Shown piece by piece: positions 8,241 through 17,371 of a stretch of 64,000 bases of DNA (its first letter is position 1; each line of letters starts with the position of its first letter). Made by a program: the position numbers and the translations under genes. The notes below the pieces were generated by a model, which saw nothing but the letters and a program-made list of their open reading frames with translations, had not been told where the DNA came from and ran no database searches. Source of the DNA: Pokkaliibacter sp. MBI-7 (GTDB lineage Bacteria; Pseudomonadota; Gammaproteobacteria; Pseudomonadales; Balneatricaceae); contig NZ_JARVTG010000001.1 in NCBI RefSeq assembly GCF_029846635.1, positions 777,001 through 841,000 of the forward strand, written 5' to 3'.

Positions 8241-8797
8241 TGTTTGCATTTCGCCAGATAGGTGCGCTCCTGCTCGCTACCACGCTCAGTCTACCCTGCT
8301 GGGCAGACACGCTTCGCCTGGAAACCAATATGGGCAACGTCGATATTGAGCTATTCCGCGACAAAGCACCTGTCTCAACTGACAATTTCATCAAATATGC
8401 CAAAAATAGCTTTTATGATGGCACCATATTTCATCGGGTCATTCCTGGTTTTATGATTCAGGGCGGTGGATTCGATCAGAATATGCAGCAGAAAGAAGCT
8501 GGCGCACCGATCAGGAACGAAGCAGATAATGGTCTGGAAAACCTGAGAGGCACTCTCGCCATGGCGCGCCGTGCTGACAAAGACAGTGCGACCAGCCAGT
8601 TCTTTATCAACGTCAAGGACAATCACTTCCTTGACCACGGTGTAAGAGACTTTGGTTATGCCGTATTCGGTAAAGTAGTGGCGGGTATGGATATTGTCGA
8701 CAAGATAGCGGCTGTCCCAACCGGACGCCGAGGCATGTTCTCTGATGTTCCGGAATCTGCTGTGATCATCAAGCACGTTACCGTGCTGCCACAGTAA
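8240..8797 (+). CDS. Periplasmic peptidyl-prolyl cis-trans isomerase, cyclophilin type
   Basis: This 185-aa protein has a signal peptide (about 1-22, cleavage after CWA) followed by a complete small cyclophilin domain. The catalytic signature FHRVIPGFMIQGG (64-76) with the key Arg, Phe and Gln is intact, as is the SQFFINVKDNHFLD loop. It resembles PpiA and should accelerate proline isomerisation during folding of exported proteins. It is coupled to yciI by a TGATG overlap. Confidence 0.93.
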   Translation: MFAFRQIGALLLATTLSLPCWADTLRLETNMGNVDIELFRDKAPVSTDNFIKYAKNSFYDGTIFHRVIPGFMIQGGGFDQNMQQKEAGAPIRNEADNGLENLRGTLAMARRADKDSATSQFFINVKDNHFLDHGVRDFGYAVFGKVVAGMDIVDKIAAVPTGRRGMFSDVPESAVIIKHVTVLPQ

Positions 8798-8814
8798 TCT
8801 TTCTGCTGAGATAC

Positions 8815-8849
8815 CGTACAAACTCTGTCGTATCGGCAGAGTTTGTACG
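8815..8849. other. Perfect 13-bp hairpin between cyclophilin gene and next ORF
   Basis: CGTACAAACTCTG at 8815-8827 pairs perfectly with CAGAGTTTGTACG at 8837-8849 around a 9-nt loop. The stem is strong, but neither strand has a U-tract beside it. It ends 10 nt before the ATG at 8860, so it may act on translation of that gene or as a Rho-independent-like stop for the upstream transcript. Confidence 0.6.
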
Positions 8850-8859
8850 AGTCATCTGC

Positions 8860-9168
8860 ATGCGCTCTAAATGCAACTGGAAGTGCGTGATACAACGATC
8901 ACCACACCACATTATCGAAGGTCGGGTCAAAGCCATATCGGCCCGTGAGATCCACCTCCAGCTTGATGAACTGCTTGGCAGTAAAACCAAAATTGCCATC
9001 GATATACGTCCGTACTGGAAAGGTGTACACCCGGTGGTACAGGTCCACGCGACAGTCAGTGCGGAAGTGATCCTTTCTTCAATGCAAGGCATTGAAGTCA
9101 TCTGCGTATATACTCCTTCCTCTTCCAACCATACCCAAGAGTTCATCAACGCCTATCTGCAGCAATAA
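8860..9168 (+). CDS. Small protein of unknown function, possibly PilZ-like
   Basis: This 102-aa ORF encodes a soluble protein I do not recognise. The pattern EGRVKAISAREIHLQLDELL, then a beta-rich middle with GVHPVVQVHATVSAEV and a C-terminal helix (TQEFINAYLQQ), resembles the six-strand barrel of PilZ-type domains, but the canonical RxxxR and DxSxxG c-di-GMP motifs are not clear. No good Shine-Dalgarno precedes ATG 8860; GTG 8887 after GGAAG is an alternative start. It lies between the hairpin at 8815 and mnmC. Coding is plausible from position and composition, not proven. Confidence 0.55.
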   Translation: MRSKCNWKCVIQRSPHHIIEGRVKAISAREIHLQLDELLGSKTKIAIDIRPYWKGVHPVVQVHATVSAEVILSSMQGIEVICVYTPSSSNHTQEFINAYLQQ

Positions 9169-9198
9169 ACTGTACATGGGCAGTTCGAGATCCAAGTT

Positions 9199-11106
9199 AT
9201 GCCCAGCTCCAATCTTCTAGGTTCAGCCACGCTTACATGGGATGAGCAAGGCCTGCCCGAATCCAGCGTTTTCGGGGATGTCTATTTCTCACGTGAAAGC
9301 GGCCTGCTGGAAACCGATTATGTTTTTATCCAGCACAATGATCTGCCCAGACGATGGCAACACCTGACAGACCACGGATCAAGCTGCTTTGTCATTGCTG
9401 AGACAGGCTTCGGCACCGGCTTGAATTTTTTGGTGACCTGGAAAAACTGGCTGCGCTTCGCTCCTTCCAACGCCCGGCTGCATTTTGTCTCTGTGGAAAA
9501 ATTCCCCCTCAACAAACAGGATCTCCAGCGAGCCCTGGCACTCTGGCCGGACTTGCAAGAGCTTGCCAGTGAGCTGCTGGCACAGTACCCCTGCGCTTTA
9601 CCCGGCTTTCATCGAATGTATTTTGCCGGGGGTAAAATTGCCCTGACGCTACTGTTCGGCGATGTGCATGACTGCCTGCCACAGCTTGATGCCAAGGTAG
9701 ATGCCTGGTTTCTGGATGGATTTGCACCTGCCAAAAACCCCGAAATGTGGCAACCCCAGTTGTATCAACAGATGGCAAGGCTGAGTAAGCCGGGCACCAC
9801 ATTCAGTACTTTTACGTCTGCGGGCATAGTCAAACGAGGCATCGCAGGGGCTGGATTTGAGGTTAGCAAAGTCGCAGGTTTTGGCCGCAAGCGAGAAATG
9901 CTCTGCGGCAAGATCACAGAAGCTCCCTGTGGCGAAGCTCAGCCCTCGAGCCAGAAAACAATAGCGATTATCGGTGCAGGGCTGGCAGGCTGCAGTCTGG
10001 CCAGAGCCATGGCCGAGCGTGACTATCACGTGATAGTGCTGGAGCGACACCCGGAAGCGGCTCAGGAAGCCAGTGGCAACCCTCAGGGTATTCTCTACCT
10101 GAAACTGCCTAAATCACCGTCTGCACTAAGCCAGTGGCATAGCACCGGCCTGCTTTATACACGTAATCTCCTGCAGAGACTGCTTCCTGACAACAAAGGT
10201 GACGACTGGGATGACAATGGTGTCATTCAAATCGCGCTGAAGGAAAGTGATGCAGAACGCCAGAGGACGGTAGCAGGCAGCGGCGTCTATCCAGCAGACT
10301 TTGTCACCGACTGTACCACTGACAGCATCAGGAATTTGAGTGGTTATCCGATCAATGAAGGCGGGCTGCTGTTTAGCCAGGCAGGCTGGGTCAGTCCTCC
10401 CGTGCTTTGCAAGGCATTACTCAACCACCCAAACATTACTTTGCAATGCAACAGCCAGGTGAAGGACTTCACCTACGTCCAGGGTAAATGGCAGCTCCGA
10501 CTTTCCCCTGACAGCATGCTAGAGGCAGACATACTGGCGCTTGCTTGCGCTTATCAGACGAAACAGTTCGGGCTACCACTCCCCTTACCCATCAATGAAG
10601 TAAAAGGCCAGATCAGTACGACCAAACAGCCAACGCACATTCCCGCCCTGCAAGTCAGTGTGTGCAAGGAAGGTTATGTGGCACCACCACGCAAGGGGAT
10701 GTATTGCTTCGGTGCGACGTTTGAGCGCAACTGCAAGGATTTACAGGTTACCCAGCAAGGCCATCATCAAAACCTGAGCAAACTGGAACAAATTCTCCCA
10801 GAACTGGCCAGTGCGATGGATGCTTCACAGTTCAGTGGACGGGTCGCATTTCGCTGTACGACTCAAGACCATCTGCCTATTGCTGGACCTTATCCATGCA
10901 AGGACTCTGGTACGATGAATGCTGGGCCAACATTACCCGGTACTGAAGCAAGCTCACTCTTCTTTAACATAGGCCACGGAAGCAAGGGCCTGATTACGGC
11001 ACCACTGGCGGCAGAGTTGATTGCCTGCCAGATAAGCGGTGAACCGTTGCCGCTAAACGCCACGCTGATACAGGCTGTTACTCCTGGTCGCTGGTCCAGA
11101 GACTGA
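9199..11106 (+). CDS. mnmC: Bifunctional tRNA mnm5s2U34 biosynthesis protein MnmC
   Basis: This 635-aa protein joins two enzymes. The N-terminal domain (about 1-245) is the SAM-dependent methyltransferase MnmD with ETGFGTGLNF (68-77) and DGFAPAKNP (173-181). The C-terminal domain is the FAD-dependent MnmC1 oxidoreductase with the dinucleotide motif GAGLAG (259-264). Together they convert cmnm5s2U34 to nm5s2U34 and then mnm5s2U34 in tRNA anticodons. Length and domain order match E. coli MnmC. The ribosome binding site of ATG 9199 is weak. Confidence 0.96.
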   Translation: MPSSNLLGSATLTWDEQGLPESSVFGDVYFSRESGLLETDYVFIQHNDLPRRWQHLTDHGSSCFVIAETGFGTGLNFLVTWKNWLRFAPSNARLHFVSVEKFPLNKQDLQRALALWPDLQELASELLAQYPCALPGFHRMYFAGGKIALTLLFGDVHDCLPQLDAKVDAWFLDGFAPAKNPEMWQPQLYQQMARLSKPGTTFSTFTSAGIVKRGIAGAGFEVSKVAGFGRKREMLCGKITEAPCGEAQPSSQKTIAIIGAGLAGCSLARAMAERDYHVIVLERHPEAAQEASGNPQGILYLKLPKSPSALSQWHSTGLLYTRNLLQRLLPDNKGDDWDDNGVIQIALKESDAERQRTVAGSGVYPADFVTDCTTDSIRNLSGYPINEGGLLFSQAGWVSPPVLCKALLNHPNITLQCNSQVKDFTYVQGKWQLRLSPDSMLEADILALACAYQTKQFGLPLPLPINEVKGQISTTKQPTHIPALQVSVCKEGYVAPPRKGMYCFGATFERNCKDLQVTQQGHHQNLSKLEQILPELASAMDASQFSGRVAFRCTTQDHLPIAGPYPCKDSGTMNAGPTLPGTEASSLFFNIGHGSKGLITAPLAAELIACQISGEPLPLNATLIQAVTPGRWSRD

Positions 11107-11160
11107 CAAGCTCTTTACAGTTAAAAAAGCGTTGCGAAGTGCCGCTATAGATTTAGAGAG

Positions 11161-11228
11161 TGGCCCGTCTTCTGGGGAAGTGCACCGCCTGCAATATACG
11201 CAGTGTAACGTAGTTAGAGACGGGGCTA
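11161..11228 (+). promoter_or_regulatory. Possible structured mRNA leader before the CBS-domain gene
   Basis: Bases 11161-11171 can pair with 11217-11228 in an 11-bp helix with one bulged G (11222). It encloses a small hairpin, CTGC (11189-11192) with GCAG (11200-11203). The structure sits just upstream of a near-perfect GGAGGTGA ribosome binding site (11242-11249). I do not recognise a known riboswitch class; the fold was found by eye. Confidence 0.35.
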
Positions 11229-11255
11229 CCCATTAATCAGTATGGAGGTGAAATA

Positions 11256-11927
11256 ATGGTCTTCTATATTTTTGAGCAAGGCCAGCGGATGACCACTCCT
11301 GTTCGCAGCAACTTTCCCCCCAAAGGGGTGAGAGAAATCAATGCGGCTACCGGCCAGGTTATCAGCAGTGATAGCCAACACCAGAACGAAGCCTTCAGTG
11401 ACGTCATGGACAGACTGGACCCCAATACGCGCAGGGAAGCGAAAGCAACACCAAAGAATATTGCCAGCAGAGCCTATGCAGAGTTATCCCAAACAGAAGA
11501 ACAAAGACATCCTGAGCTACTGGTCAAAGACATCATGGCGCCTGTCTCCGTTGTGCTGGAGGCCGATGCCGACTGGCAAGAAGTAAAGACTGCACTGCGA
11601 AACCATCCCGGCGAGGTACTGGTGGTCAATTCAGAGCAGGGCACACCATGGGGATTGCTTGACTCCCGTAGCCTTGGTCAGTGGCTCCAGCTATACGGCG
11701 GGCAAGATCTCTACACACAAATGCCCAACGCACAAAAACTCAGCAATCATCGCTTCTATTCGTCCTTGCCGACAGCAACTGTCAGAGACATTGCATCCCT
11801 GTTCGTCAAAGAGTCCCTGCAGGCGGTGCCCGTTATTGATCAGGACAATCGCTTGCAGGGGATGGTGACTGAGTCAGTACTCTTACAAGCTCTACTCAAT
11901 ATGAGCCATGCAGATAGCTGGGTTTAA
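11256..11927 (+). CDS. CBS-domain pair protein
   Basis: This 223-aa protein has an N-terminal polar region (about 1-85) and two CBS motifs (about 88-148 and 165-215; the second contains VPVIDQDNRLQGMVTESVLL). CBS pairs bind adenine nucleotides and usually regulate a partner. No enzymatic or membrane domain is fused here, so the partner is unknown. The N-terminal part, with VREINAATGQ, vaguely resembles short anti-sigma or regulator tails, but I would not assign it. Start ATG 11256 has GGAGGTGA 6 nt upstream; an internal ATG at 11289 is less likely. It converges with yheU, with 17 nt between the stops. Confidence 0.8.
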   Translation: MVFYIFEQGQRMTTPVRSNFPPKGVREINAATGQVISSDSQHQNEAFSDVMDRLDPNTRREAKATPKNIASRAYAELSQTEEQRHPELLVKDIMAPVSVVLEADADWQEVKTALRNHPGEVLVVNSEQGTPWGLLDSRSLGQWLQLYGGQDLYTQMPNAQKLSNHRFYSSLPTATVRDIASLFVKESLQAVPVIDQDNRLQGMVTESVLLQALLNMSHADSWV

Positions 11928-11944
11928 GAAAACCAAACGAAAAA

Positions 11945-12205
11945 TCACTGATCATCTGCGTCATTCGCCGCACTGATTGTTGATGCGTTTCTGCTCCACT
12001 CCTCCCTGGACATCAGATTCACCTGCTGAGTCAGTTCACTCCAGACAATAAGTACAGAGCCTTCGTTCAAGGCGCGTTTAATCTGTGCCACTTTATCAGC
12101 AAGGCTAAACTCGTACTCACCATAATCTGTTCCAGAGCGGCTAACGAACTCCTCTATAATTCCCTGCAGAGCTTCTGCTGACAGTGACTGCCATGGAACA
12201 ATCAT
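11945..12205 (-). CDS. yheU: YheU family protein (UPF0270)
   Basis: This 86-aa protein begins MIVPWQSLSAEALQGIIEEFV and contains SGTDYGEYE and VLIVWSELTQQVNLM, the hallmarks of the YheU family. A roughly 15-residue C-terminal extension is poorly conserved. Function is unknown. Its ATG overlaps the stop of the upstream Nudix gene by 4 nt, so the two are co-translated. Confidence 0.93.
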   Translation of the reverse strand: MIVPWQSLSAEALQGIIEEFVSRSGTDYGEYEFSLADKVAQIKRALNEGSVLIVWSELTQQVNLMSREEWSRNASTISAANDADDQ

Positions 12206-13137
12206 AGAAAACTCCTGATGCCTGCCACACCTTGTGCTCCAGCACTCCAGGCTTGTGGCAAGTGGTCTCTGCTCATGCCTCCCAGCAAATACACTGGGGT
12301 GCGCACAGAGCTAATCATTTGAGCTGCCAGATCCCATCCCAAACACTTCCCATCAGGATGAGAAGCAGATGGCAATACCGTCCCTAACAAGATGGCATCA
12401 GCATGTACAGCCTCTGCTTTTTGCAGGCTTGCTATATCATGACAGCTGACAGTGAACAGCGTATCAGCAGGCACCGGCCTCTGTTTTAAGGACATCAGAT
12501 CCTGCTGTGGCAAATGCAACCCAAGACCAGCACCTGCCCGGAATGAGGCCACAGGGACATTCACTAACAGATGCTTTCCTGCTGCCTCTACATCGGCTGC
12601 ATGCTCAATCGCGAACTCCATACGTTGTTCAGGCTGCCAGTCAGGCAACCTAAGCTGCAGTATGCCTACTGAGCCAGCCAGCTGTTGTTTCAGCCACTGC
12701 CTGACCTCTTCGTGTGTTGACACTGCTGGAGAGACGGCTATTAGTTCAGAAAACTGAACAGCCTTGATTATTGGCGCATTGGCAGCGGGGAAAACGTCAG
12801 GATTGAGAGAATCAACAGCAACCCAAGCCAGTGGTTGCCCCTCCTTACCCTCAGGCACACCGGTAAACGCCGATACTTTCCAGACATCCAGACAGACACT
12901 CTTGTCCGGATAATGGTGAGTCAGACAAATTAATGGCCGCATCTCACTGGGGGTAATCCCCAGCTCTTCCTGCAGCTCACGACTCAGAGCAGTCTCGCGA
13001 CTTTCACCTGCTTCGACCTTGCCACCAGGAAACTCCCACAATCCACCCTGATGGGCAGATTGTGCACGTCTGGCAACCAGCACCTGACCGCGACCATCAC
13101 AGATCGCGGCGGCTACAACATGGATCACTTTTGCCAT
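12202..13137 (-). CDS. Nudix hydrolase (MutT-like) fused to ThiE-like domain
   Basis: This 311-aa protein has an N-terminal MutT-type Nudix domain with a complete Nudix box at about 38-61 (GG...GE...REL.EE.G) and a WEFPGGK lead-in typical of 8-oxo-dGTP diphosphatases. The C-terminal half (about 135-311) resembles thiamine-phosphate synthase (TIM-barrel), ending QGVAGIRSFL. The same fusion is known in Pseudomonas next to argJ. The Nudix part probably cleanses oxidised nucleotides; the ThiE-like part lacks clear proof of catalytic competence. It starts 3 nt after argJ ends and overlaps yheU. Confidence 0.92.
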   Translation of the reverse strand: MAKVIHVVAAAICDGRGQVLVARRAQSAHQGGLWEFPGGKVEAGESRETALSRELQEELGITPSEMRPLICLTHHYPDKSVCLDVWKVSAFTGVPEGKEGQPLAWVAVDSLNPDVFPAANAPIIKAVQFSELIAVSPAVSTHEEVRQWLKQQLAGSVGILQLRLPDWQPEQRMEFAIEHAADVEAAGKHLLVNVPVASFRAGAGLGLHLPQQDLMSLKQRPVPADTLFTVSCHDIASLQKAEAVHADAILLGTVLPSASHPDGKCLGWDLAAQMISSVRTPVYLLGGMSRDHLPQAWSAGAQGVAGIRSFL

Positions 13138-13140
13138 TGT

Positions 13141-14358
13141 TTAACTGCGATAGTCCGCATTGATAGAAACGTATTCTTGCGTCAGGTCCGTTGTCCAGAC
13201 CGTTTCCGTCACACCGCCGCGAGCGAGGTTGACTCGTACCGTGAATGCTTCAAGGCTCATGACAGCCTGGCCCTGCTCCTCGGTATAACTTTCTGCACGG
13301 CCGCCATTTTTAACGATGCATACATCATCCAGCCATATTTGCAGAGCGGTTACATCCAGATCGTGGACGCCAGCATACCCTACTGCAGCCAGAATACGTC
13401 CCCAGTTTGGATCGCTGGCAGACATGGCAGTTTTAACCAAGGGAGAGTGGGCAATCGCGTAGGCAACTTTCAGCGCTTCTTCGCTATCAACGGCATCTTC
13501 AACACGAACAGTCACAAACTTGGTGGCTCCCTCGCCGTCTTTGACGATAGCGTGAGCCAGATCCTGCATCACCTTGAACAAGGCGGTACGAAACTCAATA
13601 AAGTTCGCGTGAGACTCGTCCAGTTCCACACCACTGGCACCACTCGCCATCAGTATTAGGGAGTCATTGGTCGAAGTATCGCCATCGATAGTGATACGGT
13701 TGAAGCTTTGATTCGCGCCAGCACTTGCCAGTTGCTGCAATAACGCCTGATCAACAGCCGCATCAGTGGCTACAAAGCCAAGCATCGTCGCCATATTCGG
13801 CTTGATCATGCCCGCGCCCTTGGAAATACCCGTAATGGTAACCGTCTTCCCATCGATACTTAGCTGAACACTGGCTCCTTTGGGACGGGTATCCGTGGTC
13901 ATGATCCCCCAGGCTGCATTCTCCCAGTTGTCTTCCGCCACACGCTCAAGCGCCGTTGGTAACACCGCTTCGATCTTGGTTACTGGCAGAGGTTCACCGA
14001 TCACCCCGGTAGAGAAAGGCATAACCTGATTTTCAGTAACACCCGCGTGACCAGCCAGGGCATTACAGCAACGCATCGCATCCTGCATACCGCGTGGTCC
14101 CGTTCCGGCGTTGGCATTACCTGTATTGATCAGCAGATAACGTACAGCCGCTTTTTCCTGGAGGCGAGCCTTACAAAGGTGCACAGGGGCGGCACAGAAC
14201 GCGTTACGAGTGAATACACCAGCGACGGCACCGCCCTCTGCCAAAGAAAAAACGACCACATCTCGTCGGCCAGGCCGTTTAATACCCGCTTCAGCTACGC
14301 CGATACCTACACCAGCGACTGGATACATATGAGGAAAAGTTTCTGGTCCAACAGCCAT
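13141..14358 (-). CDS. argJ: Bifunctional glutamate N-acetyltransferase / N-acetylglutamate synthase ArgJ
   Basis: This 405-aa enzyme recycles the acetyl group in arginine biosynthesis (ornithine acetyltransferase) and can also make N-acetylglutamate. The autoproteolysis site and nucleophile lie in KPNMATMLG (Thr191). The NTGNANAGTG motif and the C-terminal EYVSINADYRS are typical. The frame extends upstream to 14448, but ATG 14358 is chosen: it follows GGAGTG, matches the Pseudomonas N-terminus (MAVG), and the longer form would run into the secA terminator. Confidence 0.95.
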   Translation of the reverse strand: MAVGPETFPHMYPVAGVGIGVAEAGIKRPGRRDVVVFSLAEGGAVAGVFTRNAFCAAPVHLCKARLQEKAAVRYLLINTGNANAGTGPRGMQDAMRCCNALAGHAGVTENQVMPFSTGVIGEPLPVTKIEAVLPTALERVAEDNWENAAWGIMTTDTRPKGASVQLSIDGKTVTITGISKGAGMIKPNMATMLGFVATDAAVDQALLQQLASAGANQSFNRITIDGDTSTNDSLILMASGASGVELDESHANFIEFRTALFKVMQDLAHAIVKDGEGATKFVTVRVEDAVDSEEALKVAYAIAHSPLVKTAMSASDPNWGRILAAVGYAGVHDLDVTALQIWLDDVCIVKNGGRAESYTEEQGQAVMSLEAFTVRVNLARGGVTETVWTTDLTQEYVSINADYRS

Positions 14359-14430
14359 TGCAGCACTCCCGCAATCACTTGAAAAATGGCAGCATCCTTG
14401 GGACAAAATACCAAAATTGGGATGCGCTAA

Positions 14431-14456
14431 TGTAAAACAGCCGGGCAAGCCCGGCT
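14431..14456 (-). terminator. Rho-independent terminator of secA
   Basis: AGCCGGGC (14439-14446) pairs with GCCCGGCT (14449-14456). On the minus strand the stem is followed by TTTTACA. It lies about 20 nt after the secA stop and before the argJ start. Confidence 0.8.
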
Positions 14457-14476
14457 GGTATTATCTGCTACCCGTC

Positions 14477-17227
14477 TCAGGCAAGGCGCCCGTGACAGTG
14501 CTTGAACTTCTTACCTGAACCGCAGGGACAAGCATCATTGCGTCCCACCTTTGGCTGCTCACGTACAAACGGCTCCGTGTCACTACCGTCAGCCTGGGAT
14601 GCATCATCAGATGTTTCATCAGCCATGGCTGATGCTTGCTCATGCTGATACTCCATCTGCTGACTGGCTGCTTCCGCACGACGCATCTGCTCAAGCGCCT
14701 CTGCTTCGGCAGCCGCTTCTTCCTGAGTTTTGACGCGAACATGCGAGAGAATACGGATCACGTCTTTCTTGATGTTACTCAGCAAATTCTGGAACAACTC
14801 AAAAGACTCGCGCTTGTATTCCTGCTTGGGATTCTTCTGCGCGTAGCCACGCAAGTGAATACCCATCCGCAGGTGATCCATGGTGGACAGGTGCTCTTTC
14901 CACAAATTGTCGAGCACCTGCAGCATCACTTGCTTCTCGAAGCTCCGCATGGTTGATACGCCAACCACAGCTTCTTTGACATCATAGGCACCCTGAACCT
15001 CGGCAAGGATTTTCTCCCGTAGGGGCTCCTCGTGCAGATGTTCATCCTCTTCGAGCCACTGGCTCAATGGCAGAGTGATGTCGAAATCTCGCACCAGAGC
15101 TTCTTCAAGCCCCTTAAGATCCCACTGCTCTTCCAGCGTATTGGGAGGCACAAACTCACTGACCAGATTCGACAGTACCTCCACACGAATAGACTTGATG
15201 GTGTCAGCAATGTCGTCCGCTTCAAGCAACTCATTACGCTGGTGGTAAATAACCTGCCGCTGGTCGTTGGCAACATCATCGAATTCCAGCAGTTGCTTAC
15301 GGATATCGAAGTTACGCCCTTCCACCTTACGTTGTGCCTTCTCGATGGCATTACTCACCATCTTATGCTCAATCGCTTCTCCATCTTTCATTCCCAGTGC
15401 CACCATCATCTGGCGCACGCGGTCTGAAGCGAAGATACGCATCAGGTTGTCTTCCAATGAAAGATAGAAGCGGGAGGAGCCTGGGTCACCCTGACGTCCT
15501 GCACGACCACGCAGCTGATTGTCGATACGGCGGGACTCATGACGCTCGGTACCAATGATATGCAACCCACCGGCACTCAACACCTGCTGGTGGCGCTCTT
15601 CCCATTCCGCTTTGGCGCGCGCTTCATCGTCTGCAGTGACATTATCAAGAAGACTCAATTCCGCCTTCCAGTTACCGCCCAGCATGATGTCGGTACCACG
15701 GCCTGCCATGTTGGTAGCGATGGTCACAGCTCCTGGACGGCCAGCCTCAGCAATAATCAATGCTTCACGCTCATGCTGTTTAGCATTGAGCACATTGTGC
15801 TTAATACCCAGCTTATTCAGCTGCTGTGACACCAACTCCGATGTTTCAATCGAGGCCGTACCTACCAGCACAGGGCGGCCAGTTGAAGTCTGCTCGCGGA
15901 TATCCTCGATAACAGCATTGAACTTCTCAGCTTCCGTCAGGTACACCAAGTCGTTCATATCTTTACGCTGGATCGGACGATGGGTTGGAATGACAACCAC
16001 GTCCAGGCCGTAAATCTGACGCAACTCGAATGCTTCAGTATCTGCGGTACCGGTCATCCCCGACAGTTTGTTGTAAAGGCGGAAATAGTTCTGGAAAGTT
16101 GTGGAGGCCAGCGTCTGCGACTCTGGGTTGATTTTAACCCCTTCTTTCGCTTCCACTGCCTGGTGAATACCTTCAGACCAGCGGCGACCAACCATGGTAC
16201 GTCCAGTGTGCTCATCAACAATGATGACTTCACCGTTCCGAACGATGTAATCCACGTCTTTATGGAAAATTACATGTGCCTTCAAACCCGCATGTACGTG
16301 ATGCAACAGACTCAGGTATTGCGGTGCATACAGGCTTTCACCCTCAGGCAGCAGCCCCTGCTGGCTCAGCCATTCCTCAACATATTGATGGCCATCTTCT
16401 GTGAGCTCAACCTGCCGTTGTTTTTCATCCAAAGTGTAGTGACCAGGCTCAGCAACTTCCTCGCCTTCCTCTACAGTCTCCTGAAATTTAAGTATGGGAA
16501 TCAGGCGATTAATACTGCGGTACAGTTCTGAACTGTCTTCAGCCATGCCGGAGATGATCAAAGGTGTGCGCGCTTCATCGATAAGGATAGAGTCCACCTC
16601 ATCGACGACGGCAAAGTTTAATCCCCGCTGCGCGCGATCTTCCTTGGAGAAGGCCATGTTGTCACGCAGGTAATCAAAGCCATATTCGTTGTTAGTACCG
16701 TAGGTGATATCTGCCCGATAGGCGATTCGCTTAATTTCTGGATCCTGGCCAGAAACGATGATACCGACAGACATGCCAAGAAACTGATAAAGCGGCTGCA
16801 TCCACTCAGCATCTCGTCGTGCCAGGTAGTCGTTCACAGTAACGACATGTACACCTTTACCAGACAAGGCATTCAGGTAAACAGGCAGTGTCGCCACCAG
16901 TGTTTTACCTTCACCGGTACGCATCTCAGCAACACGCCCTTCGTGCAGAGTGATACCACCAATCATCTGTACGTCAAAATGACGCATACCCATAACACGT
17001 TTGGAGGCTTCTCGCACAACAGCAAAAGCCTCTGGCAGAATCTGATCCAAAGACTCGCCTTTCTCCAGTCTGGAGCGGAACTCAGCAGTCTTGGCTTGCA
17101 ACGCAGCATCATCAAGGGACCCAAGTTGCGCTTCGAAACCGTTGATGGCATTGACTATTTTTCCCATCCGGCGCAGTTCACGTTCGTTTTTGCTGCCGAT
17201 GAGTTTTCTAATTAGAGAGGCTATCAT
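14477..17227 (-). CDS. secA: Preprotein translocase ATPase SecA
   Basis: This 916-aa motor drives protein export through SecYEG. Walker A is MRTGEGKT (102-109), and the DEAD-like VVDEVDSILIDEART region, the preprotein-binding domain and the helicase-like second nucleotide domain are all present. The C-terminal zinc/SecB-binding tail has C900, C902, C911 and H912. Full length equals the family norm. No secM-like gene is found between lpxC and secA (144 nt with a terminator), unlike E. coli. Alternative ribosome-site strength is low at ATG 17227. Confidence 0.98.
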   Translation of the reverse strand: MIASLIRKLIGSKNERELRRMGKIVNAINGFEAQLGSLDDAALQAKTAEFRSRLEKGESLDQILPEAFAVVREASKRVMGMRHFDVQMIGGITLHEGRVAEMRTGEGKTLVATLPVYLNALSGKGVHVVTVNDYLARRDAEWMQPLYQFLGMSVGIIVSGQDPEIKRIAYRADITYGTNNEYGFDYLRDNMAFSKEDRAQRGLNFAVVDEVDSILIDEARTPLIISGMAEDSSELYRSINRLIPILKFQETVEEGEEVAEPGHYTLDEKQRQVELTEDGHQYVEEWLSQQGLLPEGESLYAPQYLSLLHHVHAGLKAHVIFHKDVDYIVRNGEVIIVDEHTGRTMVGRRWSEGIHQAVEAKEGVKINPESQTLASTTFQNYFRLYNKLSGMTGTADTEAFELRQIYGLDVVVIPTHRPIQRKDMNDLVYLTEAEKFNAVIEDIREQTSTGRPVLVGTASIETSELVSQQLNKLGIKHNVLNAKQHEREALIIAEAGRPGAVTIATNMAGRGTDIMLGGNWKAELSLLDNVTADDEARAKAEWEERHQQVLSAGGLHIIGTERHESRRIDNQLRGRAGRQGDPGSSRFYLSLEDNLMRIFASDRVRQMMVALGMKDGEAIEHKMVSNAIEKAQRKVEGRNFDIRKQLLEFDDVANDQRQVIYHQRNELLEADDIADTIKSIRVEVLSNLVSEFVPPNTLEEQWDLKGLEEALVRDFDITLPLSQWLEEDEHLHEEPLREKILAEVQGAYDVKEAVVGVSTMRSFEKQVMLQVLDNLWKEHLSTMDHLRMGIHLRGYAQKNPKQEYKRESFELFQNLLSNIKKDVIRILSHVRVKTQEEAAAEAEALEQMRRAEAASQQMEYQHEQASAMADETSDDASQADGSDTEPFVREQPKVGRNDACPCGSGKKFKHCHGRLA

Positions 17228-17344
17228 AAGCGAATATCGTTACCAGACTAGGGCGGAAAATCCCGATAAGAAACACAAGGTTATAGCAACTTTGGCTTAG
17301 TAAGAACAGGGGGGCATGCTGAAGATTGGCCACCTTGAAAGATG

Positions 17345-17368
17345 ACAAAGCCGGCATTAAGCCGGCTT
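17345..17368 (-). terminator. Rho-independent terminator of lpxC / dcw operon end
   Basis: AAGCCGGC (17348-17355) pairs with GCCGGCTT (17361-17368) around a 5-nt loop, and the minus-strand transcript continues with TTTGTC. It lies directly beyond the lpxC stop and upstream of the secA promoter region, and separates the two genes. Confidence 0.65.
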
Positions 17369-17371
17369 ATA

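Noticed and set aside
13051..13659. 202-codon open frame antisense to the Nudix gene and argJ
   Set aside because: Spans the junction of two well-supported genes and has no ribosome site.
14359..14448. Thirty-codon N-terminal extension of argJ
   Set aside because: It runs into the secA terminator, lacks a ribosome site and is absent from homologues.
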